Part shown: positions 7,768 through 15,001 of the stretch, one piece after another
Layout: the number at the start of each line of letters is the position of its first letter
Position numbering within the stretch: the stretch's first letter is position 1
Assembly (NCBI GenBank): GCA_937879825.1
Contig: CALFMQ010000251.1
Span: forward strand, 1-20,256
Reading direction: 5' to 3'
Length of the DNA stretch: 20,256 nt
DNA from: an uncultured Phycisphaerales bacterium
GTDB taxonomy: Bacteria; Planctomycetota; Phycisphaerae; Phycisphaerales; UBA1924
Translations under genes and position numbers: made by a program
Notes under the pieces: generated by a model
Database searches by the model: none
The model's input: the letters and a program-made list of their open reading frames with translations, nothing else
What the model was told of the DNA's origin: nothing

Positions 7768-8595
7768 GTGGTGGCACTCACTTCCAAGCAGTTCGAGCGA
7801 ATCGCGGAGATCGCGATGGAGAACTGGGGCCTCGAGCTCACAGAGAAAAAGCGCGCGCTCGTCCAGAACCGGCTCTCCACCCTGCTCGACAAGTCGGACT
7901 ACGGATCGGCGGAGGAATACCTGACGCACCTGCAATCCGAGGCGTCAGAAGAGGACATGCTCGTGTTCTTCGACATGCTCTCGACGAACACAACATCCTT
8001 CTTTCGTGAGCCCGACCATTTCGATCACCTCAAAGATGAGGTATTCCCGAAGTTCGAGGCGGCCAGAAGGGGTGCCAAGGTGCGCATCTGGTCGGCGGCC
8101 TGCTCGATCGGATGCGAGCCGTACACCATCGCGATGCACGCCAAGCGACACCTGTCCAACCTGAAGGACCTCGACTTCAAGATTCTCGCAACCGATCTCT
8201 CCAACTCGGCGCTCGACAAGGCACGCCTGGGCGTGTATCCGGCCAAAATGGTCGATTGCCTCAAGCCCGATCTCCGGGCCGAGTTCTTCGAGCCCCGCCA
8301 GATTCAGAACCGCCGCACCATCGAGCCGGGGTATCAGATCCACCATTCGATCCGTGCGATGGTATCGATTCATCAGTTGAATCTCATGGACAAGTGGCCC
8401 ATGAAGGGCCCGTTCGATGTGATCTTTCTGCGGAATGTAATGATCTATTTCAACCGCGATACACGCGAAAAGCTGGTCCGACGCATGTACGACCTCCTCG
8501 CGCCCGATGGTGTGTTCTACATCGGGAGCGCCGAGTCCATTTCCGGGCTTAACACAAAGTTCCGATCCGTCCGTTCGGCGGTGTATACGAAGTGA
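7768..8595 (+). CDS. cheR: CheR receptor glutamate O-methyltransferase
   Basis: Methylates receptor glutamates using S-adenosylmethionine, giving the adaptation arm of the system. From the GTG at 7768 it has 275 residues. The helical N-domain (1-70) is followed by LSTNTTSFFREPDHF (71-85), which holds the Arg (R80) expected to contact the cofactor. The SAM-binding loop is IWSAACSIGCEPYTIAM (107-123), ATDLS (141-145) binds the ribose side, and LRNVMIYFN (221-229) is the family motif. AGGAG lies 8 nt before the chosen GTG; the frame opens at a TTG at 7744, but that start has no ribosome site. The loop is odd in having Ile and Cys where the family usually reads STGEEPY. The stop overlaps a possible GTG of the next gene, and cheD follows directly. 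Confidence 0.93.
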   Translation: MVALTSKQFERIAEIAMENWGLELTEKKRALVQNRLSTLLDKSDYGSAEEYLTHLQSEASEEDMLVFFDMLSTNTTSFFREPDHFDHLKDEVFPKFEAARRGAKVRIWSAACSIGCEPYTIAMHAKRHLSNLKDLDFKILATDLSNSALDKARLGVYPAKMVDCLKPDLRAEFFEPRQIQNRRTIEPGYQIHHSIRAMVSIHQLNLMDKWPMKGPFDVIFLRNVMIYFNRDTREKLVRRMYDLLAPDGVFYIGSAESISGLNTKFRSVRSAVYTK

Positions 8596-8606
8596 GGCCC
8601 CAGCAG

Positions 8607-9137
8607 ATGTTGACAAACTCACCAGTGCGCCACGCCGATGCGGACGAGAAGGGTCTGATCTCGGTCGCGATCGCCGACATGGTGGTCACGCAGGACCAGA
8701 GCGCCACGCTCATCACGCACGCGCTCGGGTCGTGCATCGGGGTCACGATCTACGATCCCGTCGCCAAAGTCGCGGGCATGATTCACTTTATGCTCCCCGA
8801 CTCCAAGACCAACGCCCAGAAGGCGGCCGACAAGCCCGGCATGTTCGGGGACATCGGCGTGCCCATGCTCTTCAAGGCCGCCTACGACCTCGGCGCCAAG
8901 AAGGAACGCATGATTGTCTGTGCTGCGGGAGGCGCCGAGGTCATGAGCGCTGATACCCAGTTCCGGATCGGCGCGCGCAACCGAACGCTCATCCGCAAGC
9001 TCTTCTGGAAGAACAACATCCTGCTCGCCGCCGATGAGACCGGTGGCGACATCAGCCGCACCATGGTCCTGCGAATGACCGACGGGACCGTCAGCATCCG
9101 TAACAAGGGAACCGAACGCCAGCTCTGGCCGCTGTGA
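8607..9137 (+). CDS. cheD: CheD receptor glutamine deamidase
   Basis: Deamidates specific receptor glutamines to glutamate, and in some bacteria is bound by a CheC phosphatase that tunes it. From the ATG at 8607 it has 176 residues. The catalytic set matches CheD spacing: T37, C43 (LGSCIGVTIYD) and H60 (GMIHFMLP), with Cys to His 17 residues apart and Thr to Cys 6 apart, as in the Thermotoga maritima enzyme. The glycine-rich AAGGAEVM near residue 109 is also typical. GAGG lies 9 nt before the ATG; the GTG at 8592 that overlaps the cheR stop is an alternative start. It sits between cheR and a cheY-phosphatase pair, which fits a receptor-adaptation role. Confidence 0.93.
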   Translation: MLTNSPVRHADADEKGLISVAIADMVVTQDQSATLITHALGSCIGVTIYDPVAKVAGMIHFMLPDSKTNAQKAADKPGMFGDIGVPMLFKAAYDLGAKKERMIVCAAGGAEVMSADTQFRIGARNRTLIRKLFWKNNILLAADETGGDISRTMVLRMTDGTVSIRNKGTERQLWPL

Positions 9138-9177
9138 GCGTCCGCACCGCCAACGACCGACCCAACGGGGTAACGAA

Positions 9178-9561
9178 ATGAACTGTAATGTTCTGATTGT
9201 CGATGACTCTCCGATCCTCCGGACCGCGATCAAGAAGGTCGTCCGCCTCGCGGGCGTGCCCGATGACAGAATCCACGAGGCGGGCAACGGGCAGGAAGCC
9301 CTCGACGTGCTCGAGACCATCTGGGTCGATCTCGTGCTCCTGGATCTCAACATGCCTGTCATGGACGGCGAGCAGTTCGTCGTTGAACTCCAGAAGCGCG
9401 ATGTGATCTCGGACGTCGCCGTCGTCATCGTCTCCACGGAGTCGAACAAGGAGCGGCTCCAACGCCTCCGCGATCTGGGTGTCCGCTCCTCTCTCCACAA
9501 GCCGTTCGAGCCCGAGGACCTCTGCCGCCTGATCACCGAAATCATGGGAGTCGCATCCTGA
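9178..9561 (+). CDS. cheY: Single-domain CheY response regulator (plus-strand copy)
   Basis: A 127-residue receiver domain with no output domain. The pocket is D9-D10, the phospho-acceptor is D56 (LVLLDLNMPVMDG), the switch threonine is T87 (VSTES) and the lysine is K108 (LHKPF). It differs clearly from the minus-strand CheY, for example in its first helix (SPILRTAIKKVVRLAGVPDD), so the two are paralogs rather than a recent copy. The stop overlaps the start of the next gene as TGATG, so it is translationally tied to its phosphatase partner. The ribosome site (GGGG about 10 nt upstream) is weak. One of the two CheY proteins may act as a phosphate sink rather than as output; the sequence does not say which. 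Confidence 0.92.
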   Translation: MNCNVLIVDDSPILRTAIKKVVRLAGVPDDRIHEAGNGQEALDVLETIWVDLVLLDLNMPVMDGEQFVVELQKRDVISDVAVVIVSTESNKERLQRLRDLGVRSSLHKPFEPEDLCRLITEIMGVAS

Positions 9562-10019
9562 TGTCCTTTGATAACAAATCACTCCAGAACCTCATCATGG
9601 GCGCGCTCGAGCGAATCGCATTCCTCGTTGTCGAGCCGACCGACCCCAATGTCACCAACGACCTGCCCCCCGCCTACGCGTCCGCCAAAATCGACTTTGA
9701 TGGTTTCGCGATGGGAACCGTCGTTGTCTCGGCGAGCGAGGGATTCCTGCTCGAGATGGCCTCCGGCATCCTCGGTGTCGAGCCCGAAGACATCTCTGTC
9801 GAAGTCGAGGGGCTCGACGCGCTCCGCGAGATCACCAACATCCTGGGCGGTGAAGTCCTCCGCGCGCTGGGCGGCGATGACAATCCGAGCAGGCTCAGCC
9901 TGCCCGAAGTCATCAACTCGGCGCCATCGACCTGGCCCACCGCCTCGTGCCTCATGGACGCCATGGGCGAACTCCTCTACGTGTCCTGGTATTCAAAGGC
10001 CGCCAAGAAGGCCGCCTGA
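9561..10019 (+). CDS. CheC/CheX-type chemotaxis phosphatase
   Basis: A 152-residue protein of the CheC/CheX group, expected to dephosphorylate CheY-P. One copy of the catalytic signature is visible: D86-ALR-E90-IT-N93, then P115 (N-x21-P). The strand pattern before it (GFAMGTVVVSASEGFLLEMA, residues 48-67) matches CheX. With a single motif it resembles CheX more than two-motif CheC, but its neighbour cheD is the usual partner of CheC, so the subtype is left open. The ATG overlaps the cheY stop, which makes this the second CheY plus phosphatase pair of the cluster. It is not a close copy of the minus-strand phosphatase. The Ala/Lys-rich end (YSKAAKKAA) is probably flexible. Confidence 0.8.
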   Translation: MSFDNKSLQNLIMGALERIAFLVVEPTDPNVTNDLPPAYASAKIDFDGFAMGTVVVSASEGFLLEMASGILGVEPEDISVEVEGLDALREITNILGGEVLRALGGDDNPSRLSLPEVINSAPSTWPTASCLMDAMGELLYVSWYSKAAKKAA

Positions 10020-10049
10020 CCATTCACTGCCACTTCGGAGCACTCATCA

Positions 10050-11129
10050 ATGGCTGATGATGTCGGAGTCCTGATCGTTGACGACTCCTCACTCGTGAGG
10101 AAGGCGCTGACCGCTGCGCTCGAGAAGCAGCCCGGCATCCGCGTCGTCGCAACGGCACCCGACCCATATATCGCCCGCGACAAGATTCTAGAACTGTCGC
10201 CCGATGTGCTCATCCTCGATCTGCAGATGCCCCGGATGGACGGGCTGACATTCCTTAAGAAGCTCAAGAAGTACCACCCTGTCCCGACGATCATCCTCAG
10301 CGCGATCACAGAGTCCGGAACCGAGACCGCGATCGAATGCCTGAAGCACGGCGCGATCGAGGTCTTCCAAAAGCCGACCGGCGACCGACCCCTCGCGTCT
10401 GTTGCCAGCGAGATCGCCGCGGTCATCCGTGGCATCCGGTCCGTTCGCAGCGGAATCGATGTGAATCAGGCGGCTCCCACACTCTCCGGCCCCTCCGCCT
10501 CACAGGACCTCGCCGCGATCAACAACAGCGCGCTCGATCCGCACCGCGTGATCGTGATCGGCTCCTCAACGGGTGGGACCGAAGCCCTCCGCCAGGTGCT
10601 CACCCCGCTGTCGTCCATCACGCCCGGCATCGTCATAGCCCAGCACATGCCTCCCGGATTCACTACGGCATTCGCCGGCCGGCTCAACGGGCTGAGCAAG
10701 ATCGAAGTACGCGAAGCCGCCGACGGTGATCGTGTCCTGCCGGGCCTGGCGCTGCTGGCACCCGGAGAGCGCCATGTGAAACTCGTCCGCGATGCATCGG
10801 GATACCGAGTCCGCGTCACCGACGGGCCACGCGTCTGCCGACACAAGCCCTCCGTCGAGGTGCTCTTCCAGTCGGCCGCGGCCGAGGCCAAGAGCAACGC
10901 GCTGGGCATCATGCTCACCGGCATGGGAGACGACGGCGCTGATGGCTTGGTCGCGATGCGCCAGGCCGGCGCGCAGACGATCGGCCAGGACGAGGCATCC
11001 TGCGTCGTCTACGGCATGCCGAAGGCGGCGTTCGATCGGGGAGGGGTCGAGAAGCAGCTCCCCCTCAACGAGATTCCCAACGCCATCGCCGCGTTCTCTC
11101 GCGCATCCATGAAATCGAAAGCCGCGTAG
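10050..11129 (+). CDS. cheB: CheB receptor methylesterase with N-terminal receiver
   Basis: Removes methyl groups from receptor glutamates when its receiver is phosphorylated by CheA, opposing CheR. It has 359 residues. The receiver (1-125) has D11-D12, phospho-acceptor D57 (LILDLQMPRMDG) and K108 (FQKPT). A linker of about 40 residues precedes the methylesterase domain (165-350). The catalytic triad is S173 (GSSTGGTEAL), H199 (AQHMPPGFT) and D295 (GMGDDGADG), with spacing as in enteric CheB. There is no sign of inactivation. GGAG lies about 10 nt before the ATG. It is the last chemotaxis gene; hairpins follow its stop codon, and the next operon is unrelated in function. Confidence 0.95.
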   Translation: MADDVGVLIVDDSSLVRKALTAALEKQPGIRVVATAPDPYIARDKILELSPDVLILDLQMPRMDGLTFLKKLKKYHPVPTIILSAITESGTETAIECLKHGAIEVFQKPTGDRPLASVASEIAAVIRGIRSVRSGIDVNQAAPTLSGPSASQDLAAINNSALDPHRVIVIGSSTGGTEALRQVLTPLSSITPGIVIAQHMPPGFTTAFAGRLNGLSKIEVREAADGDRVLPGLALLAPGERHVKLVRDASGYRVRVTDGPRVCRHKPSVEVLFQSAAAEAKSNALGIMLTGMGDDGADGLVAMRQAGAQTIGQDEASCVVYGMPKAAFDRGGVEKQLPLNEIPNAIAAFSRASMKSKAA

Positions 11130-11158
11130 GAGGGTCCATCCCTCCCTGGGTCCCCCAG
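11129..11158 (+). terminator. Paired hairpins at the end of the chemotaxis operon
   Basis: GGAGGG (11129-11134) pairs with CCCTCC (11140-11145) around a 5-base loop. CTGGG (11146-11150) pairs directly after it with CCCAG (11154-11158) around a 3-base loop. The first stem begins on the last base of the cheB stop codon. There is no T-run, so it may be a weak or factor-dependent terminator; its place between two functionally distinct operons supports a boundary role. Confidence 0.45.
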
Positions 11159-11178
11159 CGCCATGGATCAGCGCCATC

Positions 11179-11184
11179 TATAAT
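11179..11184 (+). promoter_or_regulatory. Candidate -10 box upstream of the amine-metabolism operon
   Basis: A perfect TATAAT lies 59 nt before the GTG of the aldehyde dehydrogenase gene, in an AT-richer patch of otherwise GC-rich DNA. No good -35 box stands 16-18 nt upstream, so the promoter would be weak or activator-dependent. Position after the hairpins and before a six-gene operon supports it. Confidence 0.4.
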
Positions 11185-11243
11185 GAAGGCAACGGAACAC
11201 CAATAGGTGCCCGATCGTATACCAAACAGATGGCGGAGCGAGC

Positions 11244-12677
11244 GTGCAGGTCGACAATCTCATCAATGGCCAATGGGTCGGCGCCGACTCGCGTGCGACC
11301 CTCGAGGTGACCAACCCGGCAACGGATGATGTCGTGGCACGCGTGCCCATGTGCGGCTCCGCCGAGACCACGCGGGCCGTCGCGGCTGCGCATGACGCAT
11401 GGCTCAAGTGGCGCGGCACCACGGCCAACGAGCGCGCCTCGCTAATCGACAAACTCGCGGCCCTGATGCGCCGCGATACCGACCGCCTCGCACGCCTGAT
11501 GACCGCAGAGCAGGGCAAGCCACTCGCCGAGTCCCGGGGCGAGATCGCCTACGCCGTCTCGTTCCTCGACTGGGCCGCCGAAGAAGCCAAACGCGTCTAC
11601 GGCGAGATCATCCCCGCCTCCGCTTCCAACAAGCGCATCCTTGTCATCCGCCAGCCGGTCGGTGTCTGCGCGATCATCACGCCATGGAACTTCCCGAGCG
11701 CGATGATCACGCGCAAACTGGGGCCCGCCCTCGCCGCCGGCTGTACGGTCGTGATCAAGCCCGCTGAGGACACCCCGCTCAGCGCCATCGCATTGGGAGA
11801 ACTCGCGCTCGAGGCCGGCATCCCAGCGGGAGTGGTCAATATTGTCACGGGTGATCCTCGCGCCATCGGCGGCGTGCTCACAAGCGATCAACGAGTGCGC
11901 AAACTCTCATTTACCGGGTCGACGGAGGTCGGGCGCCTGCTCATGAAGCAGTCGTCCGACAATCTTCTGCGACTCTCGATGGAACTCGGCGGGCACGCGC
12001 CGTTCATCGTCTTTGACGACGCCGACATGTCGAAGGCCGCCGAGGCCGCGATGGCGTGCAAGTTCCGCAACGCCGGGCAGACCTGCATCTGCGCCAATCG
12101 TTTCTATGTGCACGAGTCCGTCCACGCCGACTTCGTGTCGCGCCTCTCCAGCGCCATCGGCGCGCTCAGGGTCGGCGACGGCACGCAAGAGGGCGTCAAT
12201 GTCGGGCCGCTGATCAACGACGAGGCCATCACCAAGATCGAGTCCCACGTCGCCGATGCGCGAGAGAGAGGCGCCAAGGTCCTCGTCGGTGGCCAGCGTG
12301 TGCGCATCAAGGGGCTCGCCGACCGTTTCTACGCGCCGACGCTGATCGACGGCATGACGGCCGACATGCGAGTTCATCACGAAGAGACCTTCGGGCCCGT
12401 CGCCGCCGTCCGCTCGTTCAGGACCGAAGACGAAGTGGTCGAGTGGGCCAACGCTTCACAGTTCGGCCTCGCAGCCTATTTCTTCACGCAGAACGCCTCG
12501 CGCCTTATCCGCGTCGCAGAACGCCTCGAGTACGGAATCGTCGGCGCCAACGACGGCGGGCCGTCGACGGTTCAGGCGCCCTTCGGCGGCGTCAAACAGT
12601 CTGGTTTCGGACGCGAAGGCGGCAAATATGTCATGGATGAATACACACAACTCAAGTACATCTCTTGGGGTGTCTAG
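11244..12677 (+). CDS. gabD: NAD(P)-dependent aldehyde dehydrogenase, succinate-semialdehyde type
   Basis: Oxidises an aldehyde to the acid with NAD(P)+. It has 477 residues and is full length for the family. Motifs: PWNFP (147-151) with catalytic N149, FTGSTEVG (223-230) in the cofactor fold, general base E247 (MELGGHAPF), and nucleophile C281 in NAGQTCICANRFYV, with C283 two residues on. The CxC next to the active site and TCICANR are typical of succinate-semialdehyde dehydrogenases; glutarate semialdehyde is a close alternative, as in DavD of lysine breakdown. GGAG lies 5 nt before the GTG start. It heads the operon, 11 bp before the aminotransferase that would supply its aldehyde. Family assignment is firm and substrate likely but unproved. 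Confidence 0.85.
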   Translation: MQVDNLINGQWVGADSRATLEVTNPATDDVVARVPMCGSAETTRAVAAAHDAWLKWRGTTANERASLIDKLAALMRRDTDRLARLMTAEQGKPLAESRGEIAYAVSFLDWAAEEAKRVYGEIIPASASNKRILVIRQPVGVCAIITPWNFPSAMITRKLGPALAAGCTVVIKPAEDTPLSAIALGELALEAGIPAGVVNIVTGDPRAIGGVLTSDQRVRKLSFTGSTEVGRLLMKQSSDNLLRLSMELGGHAPFIVFDDADMSKAAEAAMACKFRNAGQTCICANRFYVHESVHADFVSRLSSAIGALRVGDGTQEGVNVGPLINDEAITKIESHVADARERGAKVLVGGQRVRIKGLADRFYAPTLIDGMTADMRVHHEETFGPVAAVRSFRTEDEVVEWANASQFGLAAYFFTQNASRLIRVAERLEYGIVGANDGGPSTVQAPFGGVKQSGFGREGGKYVMDEYTQLKYISWGV

Positions 12678-12688
12678 GAGAGATTCGC

Positions 12689-14026
12689 ATGTCCAAGTCG
12701 GCGGACCTGATTCGTCGCCGTGAAAATGTGGTGTGCCCCGGTGTCGGGCGATTGTCAACGCTGACCGCCAAGTCTGCCAGCGGCGCGATCCTCGTCGACG
12801 CCGACGGACGCGAGTTCATCGACTTCGCGGGGGGGATCGGCGTGATAAATGTCGGGCATTGCGACCCCGATGTCGTCGAGGCCGTGCGCTCGCAGGCCGC
12901 CCAGCTCCTGCACACCTGCTTCCATGTCGCCACGTACGAGCCCTACGTAGCGCTTTGCGAAAGACTCGTGGAACTCCTGCCGCACGGCGATGCGACCAAG
13001 GCCGTGCTCATCAACACGGGCGCCGAGGCCGTCGAGAACGCCGTCAAAATCGCGCGCCAGGTGACGGGCCGCCCGGGGATCATCTGCTTCACCGGCGCGT
13101 TCCACGGCCGCACGCTCTTGAGCGCGACGCTCACCTCGAAGGTGTCCTACAAGACCGGGTGCGGCCCGTTCATGCCCGAGGTCTATCGACTCCCCTTCCC
13201 GAAGCGCGATGTCGGCGAGCGACTCTCCGACGAGGCGCTCTCGGCGCGCGAACTCGATCGTCTCCGCGCCGCCTTCAAGGACACCGTCGCGCCGCAGAAT
13301 GTGGCGGCGATCATCATCGAACTTGTCCAGGGCGAGGGCGGCTTCTATGTCGCGCCGAAGGCCTATATCCAGGGCCTCCGCGAACTCTGTAACGAGTACG
13401 GCATCATGCTCATCTTCGACGAAGTCCAGTCGGGCTTCGCGCGCACCGGCAAGTGGGGGGCCTATCAGCACTACGCCGTCACACCCGACATCTCCACATG
13501 GGCCAAGTCCATGGGCGGCGGACTCCCCATCTCCGCCGTGCTCGGCAAGGCGTCCGTCATGGACCGGGTCAACCCCGGTACGCTCGGCGGAACCTACGGC
13601 GGCAATCCAGTCTCGTGCGCCGCAGCGCTGGCCACGATCCGGTCCATGCAGAAGCACAATCTCAACGACCGCGCCGCGCACATCGGCAAGGCAATCCGCG
13701 AACGCTTCTCGAACATGGCGCAGCGTCACAAGTGCATCACCGATGTCCGGGGTCTCGGCGCGATGATCGCCGTCGAAGTCCATGAGAACGGAGACCCCGC
13801 GACGCCCGGCAGCACAACAGTCAAGAGAGTCTCGGACTACTGTCTCGAGCACGGCGTGATCACAGTCACCGCGGGCGTCCTCTCCAATGTCATCCGCGTC
13901 CTCTGCCCGCTCGTGATCACAGACGAGCAACTCACCCGGGGCCTGGACACGATCGAGCAGGCGTTCACCCACGCCGCGGGATCGCACGCACAGTCACCCG
14001 CGCTCTCGGGCGCCAGGAAAGGTTGA
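12689..14026 (+). CDS. gabT: Class III PLP aminotransferase, GABA / 5-aminovalerate type
   Basis: Moves an omega-amino group to a 2-oxo acid, giving a semialdehyde. It has 445 residues from the ATG at 12689, which follows AGGAGA by about 7 nt; the frame opens at 12665, but that start overlaps the previous gene and lacks a ribosome site. Class III motifs: phosphate-binding NTGAEAVENAVKIAR (109-123), FHGRTL (138-143), E211, D244-E245 (IFDEVQSGFARTGK), and the PLP lysine K273 (WAKSMGGGLPISAV). The pattern fits GabT-type enzymes, which act on 4-aminobutyrate and often 5-aminovalerate; ornithine or acetylornithine aminotransferase is less likely. With the dehydrogenase before it this makes a two-step route from an omega-amino acid to a dicarboxylate. 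The nitrilase starts 6 bp later. Confidence 0.85.
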   Translation: MSKSADLIRRRENVVCPGVGRLSTLTAKSASGAILVDADGREFIDFAGGIGVINVGHCDPDVVEAVRSQAAQLLHTCFHVATYEPYVALCERLVELLPHGDATKAVLINTGAEAVENAVKIARQVTGRPGIICFTGAFHGRTLLSATLTSKVSYKTGCGPFMPEVYRLPFPKRDVGERLSDEALSARELDRLRAAFKDTVAPQNVAAIIIELVQGEGGFYVAPKAYIQGLRELCNEYGIMLIFDEVQSGFARTGKWGAYQHYAVTPDISTWAKSMGGGLPISAVLGKASVMDRVNPGTLGGTYGGNPVSCAAALATIRSMQKHNLNDRAAHIGKAIRERFSNMAQRHKCITDVRGLGAMIAVEVHENGDPATPGSTTVKRVSDYCLEHGVITVTAGVLSNVIRVLCPLVITDEQLTRGLDTIEQAFTHAAGSHAQSPALSGARKG

Positions 14027-14032
14027 TCGACG

Positions 14033-15001
14033 ATGAGGCCGTTCGCCATCGCCGGATTGCAGCTCAAGATCTCCGGTCGCCAGTCCAATCTCGCGCACAT
14101 CACCGACCGCATCGAGATGCTCATGTATCTCTACCCGTGGGTGCAGATGGTCGTGCTGAGCGAACTGGCGACCTACGGCGGATGGACCGGGAACGCCGCG
14201 CCGCTCCCGAGCGAGACCGAGCAGGTCTATTGCAATCTCGCCGCCAAGCACAAGATCTGGCTGATCCCCGGGTCGCTCTACGAAAGGACCGATACTGGCA
14301 TCTACAACACTTCGCCCGTTATCAATCCTGAAGGCCAGGTCATCGCTCGCTACCGCAAGATGTTCCCCTTCATGCCGTACGAGACCGGCGTGGAGTCGGG
14401 CACCGAGTTCTGCGTGTTTGACGTGCCGGAGGTTGGGCGATTCGGCGTCAGCATCTGCTACGACATGTGGTTCCCCGAGACGTCGCGCACCCTCGCCGTG
14501 ATGGGCGCCGAGGTCATCCTCCATCCCACGCTCACGCCGAGCATCGATCGCGATGTCGAACTCGCCATCGCGAAGTCAACCGCCGCAGTGAATCAGTGCT
14601 TCGTGATCGACATCAACGGCGTGGGCGACGGCGGAAACGGGCGATCCATTCTCGTTGCTCCGACGGGCGACATCCTCTATCAGGCGACGAGCAACGAAGA
14701 GATGCTCCCGATTGAGATCGACCTCGAGCGTGTGCAGCGCACGCGCGAGGTCGGATTGAAAGGACTCGGCCAGCCGCTCAAGAGCTTCCGCGACCGCAAG
14801 GTCAACTTCTCGGTGTATGATCGCGCCTCGGGCATGGACTCATACCTGCGAGAGCTCGGTCCCTTGGAGAAGATGTCGCGCGGCTCGCGCGCCGGGATCA
14901 ACGACAACAAGACCACGATCCCACGCCCCATCCCCGACTCGCACCACCCGCAGGGCTTCGCGCCGCCGCCCGCAACACCCGGAACAGGCGCGCCCGGATG
15001 A
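14033..15001 (+). CDS. Nitrilase-superfamily carbon-nitrogen hydrolase
   Basis: Hydrolyses a C-N bond in an amide, carbamoyl or nitrile compound. It has 322 residues. The catalytic triad is E44 (VLSELATYGG), K109 (YRKMFPF) and C142 (SICYDMWFPETSR). The domain ends near 275, and a Pro/Gly-rich tail of about 40 residues follows (for example RPIPDSHHP), which is unusual for the family. In this operon it could release an omega-amino acid from its amide, as DavA does for 5-aminovaleramide, or act on N-carbamoylputrescine like AguB. It does not look like a close AguB, and no agmatine deiminase is in the window, so the substrate is open. The stop overlaps the decarboxylase start as ATGA. Confidence 0.8.
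   Translation: MRPFAIAGLQLKISGRQSNLAHITDRIEMLMYLYPWVQMVVLSELATYGGWTGNAAPLPSETEQVYCNLAAKHKIWLIPGSLYERTDTGIYNTSPVINPEGQVIARYRKMFPFMPYETGVESGTEFCVFDVPEVGRFGVSICYDMWFPETSRTLAVMGAEVILHPTLTPSIDRDVELAIAKSTAAVNQCFVIDINGVGDGGNGRSILVAPTGDILYQATSNEEMLPIEIDLERVQRTREVGLKGLGQPLKSFRDRKVNFSVYDRASGMDSYLRELGPLEKMSRGSRAGINDNKTTIPRPIPDSHHPQGFAPPPATPGTGAPG

Noticed and set aside
12755..13987. A 410-codon minus-strand open frame opposite the aminotransferase
   Set aside because: Antisense shadow of a full-length class III aminotransferase with all catalytic residues.
14033..15001. N-carbamoylputrescine amidase (AguB) as a firm name
   Set aside because: The catalytic triad is shared by the whole superfamily, the sequence does not look like a close AguB, and no agmatine deiminase is present.
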